Positions 1-5,830 of a stretch of DNA of 5,991 bases are shown one piece after another. The DNA is from Alphaproteobacteria bacterium (GTDB lineage Bacteria; Pseudomonadota; Alphaproteobacteria; BOG-932; Roseiterribacteraceae). The DNA is taken from contig CAJCJC010000200.1 in NCBI GenBank assembly GCA_903970575.1, positions 1 to 5,991 on the forward strand. The letters are read 5' to 3'. Every line of letters starts with the position of its first letter. The first letter of the stretch is position 1. A program made the translations under genes and the position numbers. The notes under the pieces are model-generated. The model was not told the origin of the DNA and made no database searches. It saw nothing but the letters and a program-made list of their open reading frames with translations.

Positions 1-233
1 CGGCGGGCGATAAGATTCCTCGCAAAGGCGGCCCCGGCATCACCAAATCCGACCTCCTGATCATCAACAAGATCGACCTGGCGCCCATGGTCGGCGCATC
101 GCTGGACGTCATGGACCGCGACGCCCGCCGCATGCGCGGCGACCGTCCATTCGTGTTCACCAACCTGAAAGTCGAGCAGGGCCTGGACGACATCGTCCGC
201 TTCATCGAAACGCGGGGATTGATGATGCATTGA
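1..233 (+). CDS. ureG: Urease accessory GTPase UreG, C-terminal part (5' truncated by window edge)
   Basis: This is the last 76 codons of an open frame read from base 3 and ending in TGA at 231-233. UreG is the SIMIBI-class GTPase that works with UreD/UreF/UreE to deliver nickel to apo-urease in the cytoplasm. The fragment holds the typical [20 protein letters not shown] stretch. Its N-K-I-D (fragment residues 22-25) is the G4 guanine-recognition motif, and the family-typical segments R-D-A-R-x-[11 protein letters not shown] and a [14 protein letters not shown] end follow. The P-loop and the metal-binding Cys-Pro-His motif lie upstream of the window and cannot be checked. The C-terminus looks complete, with no frameshift. 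It is presumably the distal end of a urease operon; the next gene is on the opposite strand. Identity is close to certain from the motif order. Confidence 0.96.
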   Translation, partial: AGDKIPRKGGPGITKSDLLIINKIDLAPMVGASLDVMDRDARRMRGDRPFVFTNLKVEQGLDDIVRFIETRGLMMH

Positions 234-266
234 GCCGGGAAGGCGTGCGCCAGACCCGCAGGGCTT

Positions 267-289
267 AGTTAGTCTTGGATAGACCAACT
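267..289. terminator. Weak candidate bidirectional terminator hairpin between ureG and ialB
   Basis: An imperfect inverted repeat, AGTTAGTCT - TGGAT - AGACCAACT, lies in the 79-base gap between the convergent ureG and ialB stop codons. It has nine pairs with one A/C mismatch, which becomes a G-U wobble when read on the - strand. A run of seven C (293-299) follows on the + side rather than a clear T tract, so it is not a canonical intrinsic terminator. The call rests mostly on its position between convergent genes. Confidence 0.25.
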
Positions 290-312
290 CTTCCCCCCCG
301 GCGCCTGTGACG

Positions 313-888
313 TTATTGCGCCTTGGCCAGACCGTCCAGCGCCTGCGGAAATCCACGGAAGGAGAATGGGAGGGTGACGTCGCGACCGCTGGCGTCCTTG
401 AACTGCATCTTGCCGGTCGTAGTCTCCGCTTTGAACCGTTTCAGCGTTTCTTCCTTGAGTTCGGCGTCCGCGTAGCAGCCCAGGGAGAAACACCGGCGCC
501 ATGTAAGATCGAGCGGCTGCCCATCCTTCTCACCGACAAATACCTGAACCGTGCTGGGGAAGCTGACGCTCACGGGCAACCGTACGGTAATCATCATCGG
601 GTCTTTCGGGCCAACGCGTCCGACCGCGATCTCGGCGATCGGCGTCTGCTGGCCTTGAACCAGCAAGGATTGCGCGACTTCGCAGACCCGGGGGGAGGTT
701 GGCGTTTCGCGCTGGCATCGCACGGTCCAGTCGCCATAGGTCGACATCGTGCTTTGCGGTTCGGCGCTGACCGAGGCCGGCGCGGCAGGCGCCGGGGCAT
801 CCGCCGCCCGCGCGCCCATGCCCACGAGGGAGCCGAGCGCCAAGGCAACCACAATCACATGTGAAACACGAATATGAAGCAAATTCAT
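313..888 (-). CDS. Invasion-associated locus B (IalB) family exported protein
   Basis: This encodes a 191-residue protein with an N-terminal signal peptide: a hydrophobic stretch at about residues 11-25, then GARA-A, with probable cleavage near residue 28. An Ala/Pro-rich linker at about 29-42 follows. The IalB domain starts at YGDWTVRC (residues 51-58) and carries four cysteines (C58, C69, C133, C138), the last two in RRCFSLGCYAD; these probably form disulfides in the periplasm. The family is named after a Bartonella erythrocyte-invasion gene but is widespread in free-living alphaproteobacteria, where its function is unknown. The ATG at 886-888 was chosen because it sits directly before the signal peptide. 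The frame is open up to 1005, but the extra 39 residues would bury the signal sequence. The Shine-Dalgarno sequence is poor (GCGAGA about 10 bases upstream). The gene converges on ureG and diverges from anbu. Confidence 0.9.
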   Translation of the reverse strand: MNLLHIRVSHVIVVALALGSLVGMGARAADAPAPAAPASVSAEPQSTMSTYGDWTVRCQRETPTSPRVCEVAQSLLVQGQQTPIAEIAVGRVGPKDPMMITVRLPVSVSFPSTVQVFVGEKDGQPLDLTWRRCFSLGCYADAELKEETLKRFKAETTTGKMQFKDASGRDVTLPFSFRGFPQALDGLAKAQ

Positions 889-975
889 GATGATAATCTC
901 GCTGGATATGGCTGAGTCCGCCCTGGAGGCCGTGACCGCGCGCTGCGACGCATACAGGGCCCGCGCGTTTTTGTT

Positions 976-1004
976 TCTATGAACCATCTTTGAATATCTG
1001 TCCA
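976..1004 (-). promoter_or_regulatory. Candidate sigma70-type promoter for ialB
   Basis: Read on the - strand, TGGACA (five of six matches to TTGACA, plus-strand 999-1004) is followed after 17 bases by CATAGA (three of six matches to TATAAT, plus-strand 976-981). It lies in a locally AT-rich patch (about 968-1010) that stands out against the GC-rich surroundings. It would give a leader of about 80 bases for ialB. The -10 match is weak, so this is a candidate only. Confidence 0.28.
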
Positions 1005-1045
1005 TGAAACGATGCGATAGTGGAACGGCGAGGTGCGGAGAACCT

Positions 1046-1139
1046 TGCGCGCCAGAGGGCGATTCGACCGCGAAATAAGATGAACGCCATTTTCCAGAAC
1101 ATCGTCGACGTGATATTCGCCTGCGCGCCAGATAGGCGA
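1046..1139. repeat. 11-bp direct repeat pair upstream of anbu
   Basis: TGCGCGCCAGA occurs exactly at 1046-1056 and again at 1122-1132. Each copy is followed by GGCGA (1058-1062 and 1135-1139) after a gap of one or two bases. The copies are 76 bases apart on the same strand, inside the ialB-anbu divergent region. They could be paired regulator-binding sites or the remnant of a short duplication. The sequence shows the repetition; function is not shown. Confidence 0.5.
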
Positions 1140-1169
1140 ATGCGTCCGCATCATCGGGCGCCGCCTATC
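1115..1169 (+). promoter_or_regulatory. Mutually exclusive hairpins in the putative anbu leader
   Basis: Hairpin A pairs ATTCGCCT (1115-1122) with AGGCGAAT (1134-1141): eight bp and an 11-base loop. Hairpin B pairs GATAGGCG (1131-1138) with CGCCTATC (1162-1169): eight bp, with a smaller hairpin ATGC-GTCC-GCAT (1140-1151) nested in its loop. Bases 1134-1138 take part in both, so A and B cannot form together. B ends 11 bases before the anbu Shine-Dalgarno. This could be a leader RNA switch, or a DNA operator whose half-sites are 19 bp apart centre to centre. Function is inferred from geometry only. Confidence 0.35.
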
Positions 1170-1180
1170 CACGCATTGAA

Positions 1181-1192
1181 GCGAGGTTTCGC
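1181..1192 (+). promoter_or_regulatory. Ribosome-binding site of anbu within a small hairpin
   Basis: GCGAGG at 1181-1186 is the best Shine-Dalgarno match for the ATG at 1193, with a 6-base spacing. The whole stretch can fold as GCGA-GGTT-TCGC, a 4-bp stem that abuts the start codon. This might lower or gate initiation. The stem is short, so the effect is speculative; the site itself supports the chosen start. Confidence 0.45.
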
Positions 1193-1942
1193 ATGACTTA
1201 TTGCGTTGGGCTCGACCTTAAGGAGGGATTGGTTTTCCTCTCCGATACGCGCACCAACGCGGGGGTCGACAACATCTCGACTTTTTCGAAGATGCATGTC
1301 TGCGACGCGCCGGGCGAGCGGGTGGTTGTTCTGCTATCAGCCGGCAATCTCGCGGTGACCCAGGCCGTGCTCAATATGCTGACGGAAGGGTTGGACGTCG
1401 ACGGCGAGACGCTGACGCTGCTGAACGTCAAAACCATGTTCCGGGCGGCCAAACTGGTTGGCGAGGCGGTGCGCCGCGTTTACGGCAGCGACGGCAAGTC
1501 CATGCATGACCACCGGGTCTCGTTCGACGCATCTTTCTTGCTGGGCGGCCAGATCAGAGGCGGCAAGACCTCGCTGTTCGAGATCTATACCGCCGGGAAT
1601 TTCATCGAGGCGACGCGTGACACGCCCTATCTCCAAATCGGCGAGCACAAATACGGCAAGCCCATTTTGGACCGCGCGGCGCGGCATGAAACGGAGCTGT
1701 ATGACGGCGTCAAGCTGGCGTTGGTCTCCATGGATTCGACGTTGCGCAGCAATCTGTCGGTCGGCCTGCCGATCGACCTGCTGGTCTATCGCCGGGACGC
1801 CTTCTCGCTGGAAATCCGGCGAAGGATCACCGAGAATGATGTTTATTTTCGGATGCTGCGCGAACGCTGGTCAATAGCGCTGCGCGACGCCTACCGCGCA
1901 ATGCCGCAGCCTAGCTGGCCGCACGAGGCTGTGGCGGAGTGA
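1193..1942 (+). CDS. Anbu, bacterial proteasome-like peptidase (COG3484)
   Basis: This 249-residue protein belongs to the Ntn-hydrolase fold as the 'ancestral beta subunit' (Anbu) type. It begins M-T-Y-C-V-G-L, so removal of Met1 would expose Thr2 as the N-terminal nucleophile without a propeptide. Asp18 (in LSDTRTNAGVDN) and Lys33 (in FSKMHV) sit where the beta-subunit catalytic Asp and Lys are expected. Other family landmarks are LLSAGNLA (47-54), YGKPILDR (154-161) and VSMDSTLRSNLSVG (178-191). Length matches the family. Anbu proteins assemble into open helical or ring-like multimers in the cytoplasm; their substrates are unknown, and the gene usually sits with alpha-E, ATP-grasp and transglutaminase-like genes. 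None of those is here. The start is supported by GCGAGG and by the conserved N-terminus. The stop TGA overlaps a possible GTG of the downstream binding-protein gene. Confidence 0.93.
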   Translation: MTYCVGLDLKEGLVFLSDTRTNAGVDNISTFSKMHVCDAPGERVVVLLSAGNLAVTQAVLNMLTEGLDVDGETLTLLNVKTMFRAAKLVGEAVRRVYGSDGKSMHDHRVSFDASFLLGGQIRGGKTSLFEIYTAGNFIEATRDTPYLQIGEHKYGKPILDRAARHETELYDGVKLALVSMDSTLRSNLSVGLPIDLLVYRRDAFSLEIRRRITENDVYFRMLRERWSIALRDAYRAMPQPSWPHEAVAE

Positions 1943-2007
1943 GGGATCGCACGCTTGACCGAAGCCCCATGGGCCGACAACAACCCACCGCCACAATGGA
2001 TGCCGAC

Positions 2008-3108
2008 ATGCGCCCCTGGATCGTACTCATCGCATTAACCGTTTTCGTCGCACTTCCCGCCCGCGCCGATATCGAGATCGCGATGGCGGCGCCGATGACA
2101 GGGTCCGACGCGAGCGCCGGGGAACAGATGCGCGATGGGCTGACGCAGGCGGTGGAAGATATGAACGCCGCCGGCGGCGTGCTGGGACAGAAGCTCCACA
2201 TGACCATTCATGACGATGCCTGCGACCCCAAGCAGGCGGTCGCGGTCGCCAACCAGCTTGCCTCGAACCCGCCGGCGGTCGTGATCGGGCATTTCTGTTC
2301 AGGGTCGTCCATCCCCGCGTCGGATGTCTATGCCGACGAGGGCATCCTGATGATCTCTCCGGGGTCGACCAACCCTAAGCTGACGGATGCCGGGCGTTGG
2401 AACGTCTTCCGGATTTGTGGGCGCGACGATCAGCAGGGCGAGGTGGCCGGCCGCGACCTCGCCAAGCTGTTTCCAGGCAAGCGCATCGCCATCGTCGATG
2501 ACCGGCAGACCTATAGCCAGGGCCTGGCCGACGAAACCCGCAAGGCGCTGAACGCCGCCGGGATGAAGGAAACGCTGGACGATACGGTCACGCCAGGGGA
2601 AAGCGATTACTCGGCATTGGTGGCGAAGCTGAAGCAGGCGAATATCGATGTGATCTACTACGCTGGCTATCCGGTGGAGGCCGGATCGATCGTTCGCCAG
2701 ATGAAGGCGCAGGGCCTGTCCACCGTGATGGTTTCGGGGGACGCGGTGGTTTCGCGCGATTTCTGGGCGATCACCGGTCCGGCGGGCGAAGGCACGATGA
2801 TGACCTTCGCCCCCGACCCGACCCGCGATCCCAAGAACGCGGCGATCGTGCAGCGGCTGACGGCGGCGGGCCGGCTGACCGATGGATATCCGCTGTTCGC
2901 CTACGCGGCGCTTCAGGTCTGGGCGGACGCCGCGACGAAGGCGGCCTCGCTCGACCCGCGCAAGGTGGCGGACGAACTCCATAAAGGCGCGTACGAGACC
3001 GCGCGCGGCCCCGTGAAGTTCAACGCCAAGGGCGATGTCGAGGGCTCCAACTACGTTCTCTACCGCTGGCATGACGGCGTCTATCACGAGATGGAGACGC
3101 AGCCGTGA
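2008..3108 (+). CDS. Branched-chain amino-acid ABC transporter substrate-binding protein (LivJ/LivK type)
   Basis: This encodes a 366-residue periplasmic type I binding protein (Peripla_BP_6 family) that would capture leucine, isoleucine, valine or a related amino acid for a Liv-type ABC transporter. Residues 1-20 form a signal peptide (hydrophobic core, then LPARA-D). The mature part shows family motifs: IAMAAPMTGSDASAGEQM, C72 and C97 in the positions of the conserved disulfide (HDDAC and GHFCSGSSIPAS), ISPGSTNPKLT and FRICGRDDQQG. The start at 2008 gives the shortest normal signal peptide, with TGGA seven bases upstream. In-frame alternatives are ATG 1996, ATG 1969 and GTG 1939; the last overlaps the anbu stop as GTGA and would translationally couple the two genes. 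No permease or ATPase gene follows in the window, so the ligand cannot be inferred from neighbours. Confidence 0.9.
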   Translation: MRPWIVLIALTVFVALPARADIEIAMAAPMTGSDASAGEQMRDGLTQAVEDMNAAGGVLGQKLHMTIHDDACDPKQAVAVANQLASNPPAVVIGHFCSGSSIPASDVYADEGILMISPGSTNPKLTDAGRWNVFRICGRDDQQGEVAGRDLAKLFPGKRIAIVDDRQTYSQGLADETRKALNAAGMKETLDDTVTPGESDYSALVAKLKQANIDVIYYAGYPVEAGSIVRQMKAQGLSTVMVSGDAVVSRDFWAITGPAGEGTMMTFAPDPTRDPKNAAIVQRLTAAGRLTDGYPLFAYAALQVWADAATKAASLDPRKVADELHKGAYETARGPVKFNAKGDVEGSNYVLYRWHDGVYHEMETQP

Positions 3109-3185
3109 AGGAAAAACGCCGGAACTGACGGCCGCGCCCCTGGGTTTGCTCGACATCCACAACCCGCCAGATGCGAGCAAACCGA

Positions 3186-3683
3186 ATGAGCGCGACCGAT
3201 TTAGACGCCGACCGCAAGAAGCTGTTCGACCTGATCAAGGACATCAGGGTCGCCATGCTGACCACCGTCGATCATGACGGCTCGTTGCGCGCACGGCCAA
3301 TGGGAAACCACCAGGAGGATGATTCGCGGGAGCTGCTGTTCCTGACGCGGGCCAGCGCCCACACGGTGACGGAGGTGGGCGAGGAGGAACAGGTTTGCGT
3401 CGCCTTTTCCGACCCGGGATCGCAGAATTACGTTTCGGTATCCGGCCGCGCGCGGGTAACGCGCGACAGGGCTAAGGCCGAGAAGATTTGGTCCGCCTTC
3501 GCCAAGGTCTGGTTTCCAAAGGGTATCGACGATCCCGATCTTGCGGTTCTGACGGTCACGATCGATAAGGCCGAGTACTGGGACAGCCCGTCAGGCACAT
3601 TCGTGGTGCTTTATGGCTTGGCGGTCCAGGCGTTGACCGGGCATCCGCCCAGCGTCGGCGACAACAAAAAGCTGGCGCTTTAG
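3186..3683 (+). CDS. Pyridoxamine 5'-phosphate oxidase-like flavoprotein (general stress protein 26 family, COG3871)
   Basis: This encodes 165 residues with the split-barrel flavin-binding fold of PNPOx-like proteins. Typical features are the N-terminal helix (DRKKLFDLIKDI), AMLTTVDHDGSLRARPM (23-39), ELLFLTRASAHTVTEV (49-64), VCVAFSDPGSQNYVSVSGRARV (70-91), WFPKGIDDPDLAVLTVTIDKAEYWD (109-133) and the late TFVVLYG. Members of this family bind FMN or a related flavin and are linked to stress responses; true PdxH activity is unlikely because the protein is short and of the stress-26 type. It is predicted cytoplasmic, with no signal peptide. ATG 3186 was preferred over ATG 3171 because GCGAG (3173-3177) lies eight bases before it. 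It starts 77 bases after the binding-protein gene with no clear terminator between, so cotranscription is possible. Confidence 0.88.
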   Translation: MSATDLDADRKKLFDLIKDIRVAMLTTVDHDGSLRARPMGNHQEDDSRELLFLTRASAHTVTEVGEEEQVCVAFSDPGSQNYVSVSGRARVTRDRAKAEKIWSAFAKVWFPKGIDDPDLAVLTVTIDKAEYWDSPSGTFVVLYGLAVQALTGHPPSVGDNKKLAL

Positions 3684-3698
3684 TCGCCCTGCCCCACG

Positions 3699-4955
3699 CT
3701 ACCGCATACGCAAGACAACCACCGCGTCGCTGGCGGGATCGCTGGATTTGCGTATCTTGGCAACCTGATCGGGCGTGACGGGCGCGCCCTTCGCGCCCCA
3801 GCTTTGACGCAGGAACGTCGCGATATCCGCGATCTGGTCATCCTTTAGCAGGACGCGGAATTCCGGCATGCGATAGGCGTCGGGCATGCCGTCGACCACG
3901 ATCCGGGAGGAACCATTCAACGTGATGTTGATCAGCGACGCCGGATCCGCGTCCGAGAGCGCGGGGTTGCCGGCCAAAGGCGCGATATACGGGGCGTGGC
4001 CGGCGCCATCGGCCTGGTGGCAGTCGGCGCATTGCTGGAGATAGAGCCTGCCGCCACGCGCATTGGGGGAGGCGGCGGCGAGCGCCTGCGGGCTTTCATT
4101 GCCGGGCAGGGATTTAAGGTAGGTCGCGATCGCCGTCAGATCGTCGTCGGAGAAATACTGGGTGCTGTTGTTCACGGCGTCGATCATGGTGCCGAACGCC
4201 GAGGCGTGTCCGTTATGACCGGTCTTGAGGAACTGGGCGATATCGGCCTCGGACCAGCTGGACAGACCGGACGCCTTATCCCCGCGCAGGCTGGAAGCGA
4301 ACCAATCATCCAGGCTCGCGCCCGCCAGATAGGTATTCTTGCGCTGATCGAGGCCCTTTTCCTCAAAGAAAATGCCGCGCGGCGTGTGGCAGGCGCCGCA
4401 ATGCCCCAAGCCCTGGACCAGATAGGCGCCCCGATTCCAGGCCGCGCTTTGGCTCGAGTCCGGCTGAAACCCCACGCGATCGGTAAAGACGCCGTCCCAG
4501 ATCGCGATCGGCCAACGGATGTTGAGCGGCCATTTGATGGGGTTGGGGGAATTCGGCCGGTTAACCGGATTCACCTGCTCCATGAAGAAAGCATAGAGCG
4601 CGCGCAGATCGTCTTCGCTGACATGACTATAGGATGGGTATGGCATGGCCGGATAAAGCCGGTGACCGTCGCGGGCGATGCCCTCGCGCATGGCGCGCTC
4701 GAAATCTGGGAAGGTATAATCGCCGATCCCGGTGGCCTTATCCGGCGTGATATTGGTGGTGATGATCGCGCCGAGCGGGGTCGCCATCTTGAGCCCGCCG
4801 GAGAACGGCTTTTCGCCGGGCCCCGTATGGCAGACGATGCAATCGCCCGCCCGCGCCAGATATTCACCCTTGGCGAGCAATTCCGGCGTGGATGCGCCCG
4901 CCGGCGCGGCCAGCAGCAACGAGAATAGCAGGCATAGGCGCGAGATCGTCGGCAT
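3699..4955 (-). CDS. Triheme cytochrome c, membrane dehydrogenase cytochrome-subunit type
   Basis: This encodes 418 residues with a signal peptide (about 1-21, LLLAAPAGA-S) and three c-type heme sites: CIVCH (39-43), CGACH (186-190) and CADCH (309-313). Candidate sixth ligands are M104 (AMPYPSYS), M257 (FGTMIDAV) and M363 (DAYRMPEF). Domain order and length match the cytochrome subunit of membrane-bound gluconate, alcohol and aldehyde dehydrogenases, which passes electrons from a periplasmic flavo-, quino- or molybdo-enzyme to quinone or the terminal oxidase. No dehydrogenase gene lies beside it, so its donor is unknown. The ATG at 4953-4955 was chosen because it precedes the signal peptide; the frame continues open to 5381, but that extension is not protein-like and would hide the signal. 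The Shine-Dalgarno is not evident. It converges with the flavoprotein gene, leaving 15 bases between stops. Confidence 0.9.
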   Translation of the reverse strand: MPTISRLCLLFSLLLAAPAGASTPELLAKGEYLARAGDCIVCHTGPGEKPFSGGLKMATPLGAIITTNITPDKATGIGDYTFPDFERAMREGIARDGHRLYPAMPYPSYSHVSEDDLRALYAFFMEQVNPVNRPNSPNPIKWPLNIRWPIAIWDGVFTDRVGFQPDSSQSAAWNRGAYLVQGLGHCGACHTPRGIFFEEKGLDQRKNTYLAGASLDDWFASSLRGDKASGLSSWSEADIAQFLKTGHNGHASAFGTMIDAVNNSTQYFSDDDLTAIATYLKSLPGNESPQALAAASPNARGGRLYLQQCADCHQADGAGHAPYIAPLAGNPALSDADPASLINITLNGSSRIVVDGMPDAYRMPEFRVLLKDDQIADIATFLRQSWGAKGAPVTPDQVAKIRKSSDPASDAVVVLRMR

Positions 4956-5097
4956 GAAGTTCACATTTGCTTGGGCGCGGCGCCGGATGGACAGACTTCC
5001 GGCATCGCCGCTTTTGACGGCTGATTTGAAAGCCGATCTTAACCCACCGCGACGCGCAAGCAAACTCGTCGATGCGTTATCGCGACGCCGATGCGCC

Positions 5098-5487
5098 TTA
5101 AGCTGGAGGCGCGTTCGCAGGCTTGGCGGGGGCCGCGCCCGGCGGACCCGCCACCTTGTCGAAGGTCTGGAAATAACATGGCTCCCCATCCACGACGATG
5201 GAGTCGAATTTATCGAGCGGCAATGTGGGGGTCGTGCGGAAACCGATGCGCTCTTGCTCGAACGGGAGATTTCGGCAAGGCATGATGAACGTGGCGTAAT
5301 ACCATTGGCGCTGCCTGGATTCGATGTAGATGCCCTTTTCGCCGTCGGCCTGCCACGTGAAGATATTGCCGAATTCAACAAACGGGATGCCCGCCGCCGC
5401 GCTTGCAGGCGCGCTCCCGTGATTTTGGGTGGCGCAACCGCCGATGATCGCGCTCATGCCGAGCGCAAAAATAATGAGCTTTTTCAT
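5098..5487 (-). CDS. DUF6491-like small lipoprotein
   Basis: This encodes 129 residues. MKKLIIFALGMSAIIGGC is a lipoprotein signal with lipobox I-G-G-C (15-18), so C18 would be lipidated. The next residue is Ala, which under the usual sorting rule favours the outer membrane. The domain at about 35-112 has VEFGNIFTWQADGEKGIYIE, QWYYATFIMPC (61-71), IGFRTTPTLPLDKFDSIVVDG (81-101) and a second cysteine C104, which may pair with C71. This resembles DUF6491 proteins as I remember them; the family has no known function. The tail (113-129) is Pro/Ala-rich and probably disordered. GCGGAGA six bases before the ATG is a good Shine-Dalgarno. The gene lies 142 bases upstream of the cytochrome gene on the same strand; a shared transcript is possible but not shown. 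Confidence 0.8.
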   Translation of the reverse strand: MKKLIIFALGMSAIIGGCATQNHGSAPASAAAGIPFVEFGNIFTWQADGEKGIYIESRQRQWYYATFIMPCRNLPFEQERIGFRTTPTLPLDKFDSIVVDGEPCYFQTFDKVAGPPGAAPAKPANAPPA

Positions 5488-5597
5488 CAGCCGTCTCCGC
5501 TAATCGATCACTCCACATGCAATCACGATCAAGAGCGGAGGTTCCAGCGGAAAGCGCGTGGGCTGCTGTCTTTTAAACTGAGCGATTTGTTGAAATT

Positions 5598-5673
5598 TGG
5601 CGCGCCCGGAAGGACTCGAACCTCCAGCCTTCTGATTCGTAGTCAGATGCTCTATCCATTGAGCTACGGGCGC
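5598..5673 (-). tRNA. tRNA-Arg (anticodon ACG), CCA encoded
   Basis: A 76-base class I tRNA folds fully. The acceptor stem is GCGCCCG/CGGGCGC (7 bp), the D stem is GCTC/GAGC and the anticodon stem is TCTGA/TCAGA with loop CTACGAA, giving anticodon ACG. The variable loop is 5 bases. The T stem is GGAGG/CCTTC with one G-U pair, around TTCGAGT. The discriminator is G, followed by a genomically encoded CCA. ACG is read as ICG after TadA deamination and decodes CGU, CGC and CGA. I found no integrase and no copied 3' end nearby, so there is no evidence that it serves as an attachment site. Confidence 0.97.
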
Positions 5674-5676
5674 ATG

Positions 5677-5700
5677 CCTTGTCGCCATTGGCGGCGAAGG
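5677..5700 (-). other. Imperfect hairpin in the tRNA-Arg 5' leader
   Basis: Between the candidate promoter and the mature tRNA start, the - strand reads CCTTCGCCGCC-AAT-GGCGACAAGG. It can fold with CCTT/AAGG at the base and CGCC/GGCG at the top, separated by mismatches. It could affect RNase P access or simply reflect GC-rich composition. Confidence 0.3.
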
Positions 5701-5705
5701 GCGGG

Positions 5706-5734
5706 AAACTAGCCAAAGCGGCCGGGTATGGCAA
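5706..5734 (-). promoter_or_regulatory. Candidate promoter of tRNA-Arg
   Basis: On the - strand, TTGCCA (five of six matches to the -35 consensus, plus-strand 5729-5734) is followed after exactly 17 bases by TAGTTT (three of six matches to the -10 consensus, plus-strand 5706-5711). The distance from the -10 box to the tRNA 5' end is about 32 bases, normal for a tRNA leader. Confidence 0.42.
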
Positions 5735-5763
5735 GGGACCCACCTGGAAAATTCCGCGAGACA

Positions 5764-5793
5764 TTGACGTTGGGCTTCGCCATGGGCAATCAG
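5764..5793 (+). promoter_or_regulatory. Weak candidate promoter for the right-edge lipoprotein gene
   Basis: TTGACG (five of six matches to the -35 consensus, 5764-5769) is followed after 18 bases by AATCAG (three of six matches to the -10 consensus). It lies about 37 bases before the ATG at 5831 and points away from the tRNA promoter. The -10 match is poor. Confidence 0.25.
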
Positions 5794-5830
5794 TCTTCGA
5801 GGGCAGTCAGTCCGGGGATGGAGACCAGCG

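Noticed and set aside
1220..1226. AAGGAGG, a perfect anti-Shine-Dalgarno match inside anbu
   Set aside because: It encodes the Lys-Glu-Gly turn of the Anbu N-terminus, and the nearest in-frame start-like codon is only two bases downstream, so an internal start is unlikely.
2299..3180. 293-codon - strand open frame antisense to the binding-protein gene
   Set aside because: It is a shadow of a well-supported gene; the translation is His/Arg-rich with no family signature.
3667..3680. AAAGC-TGGC-GCTTT hairpin near the convergent stops at 3683/3699
   Set aside because: The stem is only five bp, lies inside the flavoprotein's last codons and has no T tract, so it is too weak to call a terminator.
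3996..4928. 310-codon + strand open frame antisense to the cytochrome gene
   Set aside because: It lies antisense to a clear triheme cytochrome, and its translation is Arg/Gly/Ala-rich without recognisable motifs; long antisense frames are common in GC-rich coding DNA.
5018..5036. CGGCT/AGCCG inverted repeat between the cytochrome and the DUF6491-like gene
   Set aside because: It has five bp with a loop of eight or so bases and no T tract on either strand; not distinguishable from chance.
4956..5381. In-frame N-terminal extension of the cytochrome (142 codons)
   Set aside because: It would place a Ser/Arg-rich stretch before a good signal peptide and overlap the DUF6491-like gene; the real start is at 4955.
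5598..5673. tRNA-Arg as an integration site for a mobile element
   Set aside because: There is no integrase and no repeated tRNA 3' end. The only similarity nearby (CGCGCCCGG at about 5859) is short and part of a coding palindrome.
4732..5712. 326-codon + strand open frame spanning the cytochrome start, the DUF6491-like gene and the tRNA
   Set aside because: It runs antisense through two supported genes and a tRNA, and its product is low-complexity and Arg-rich.
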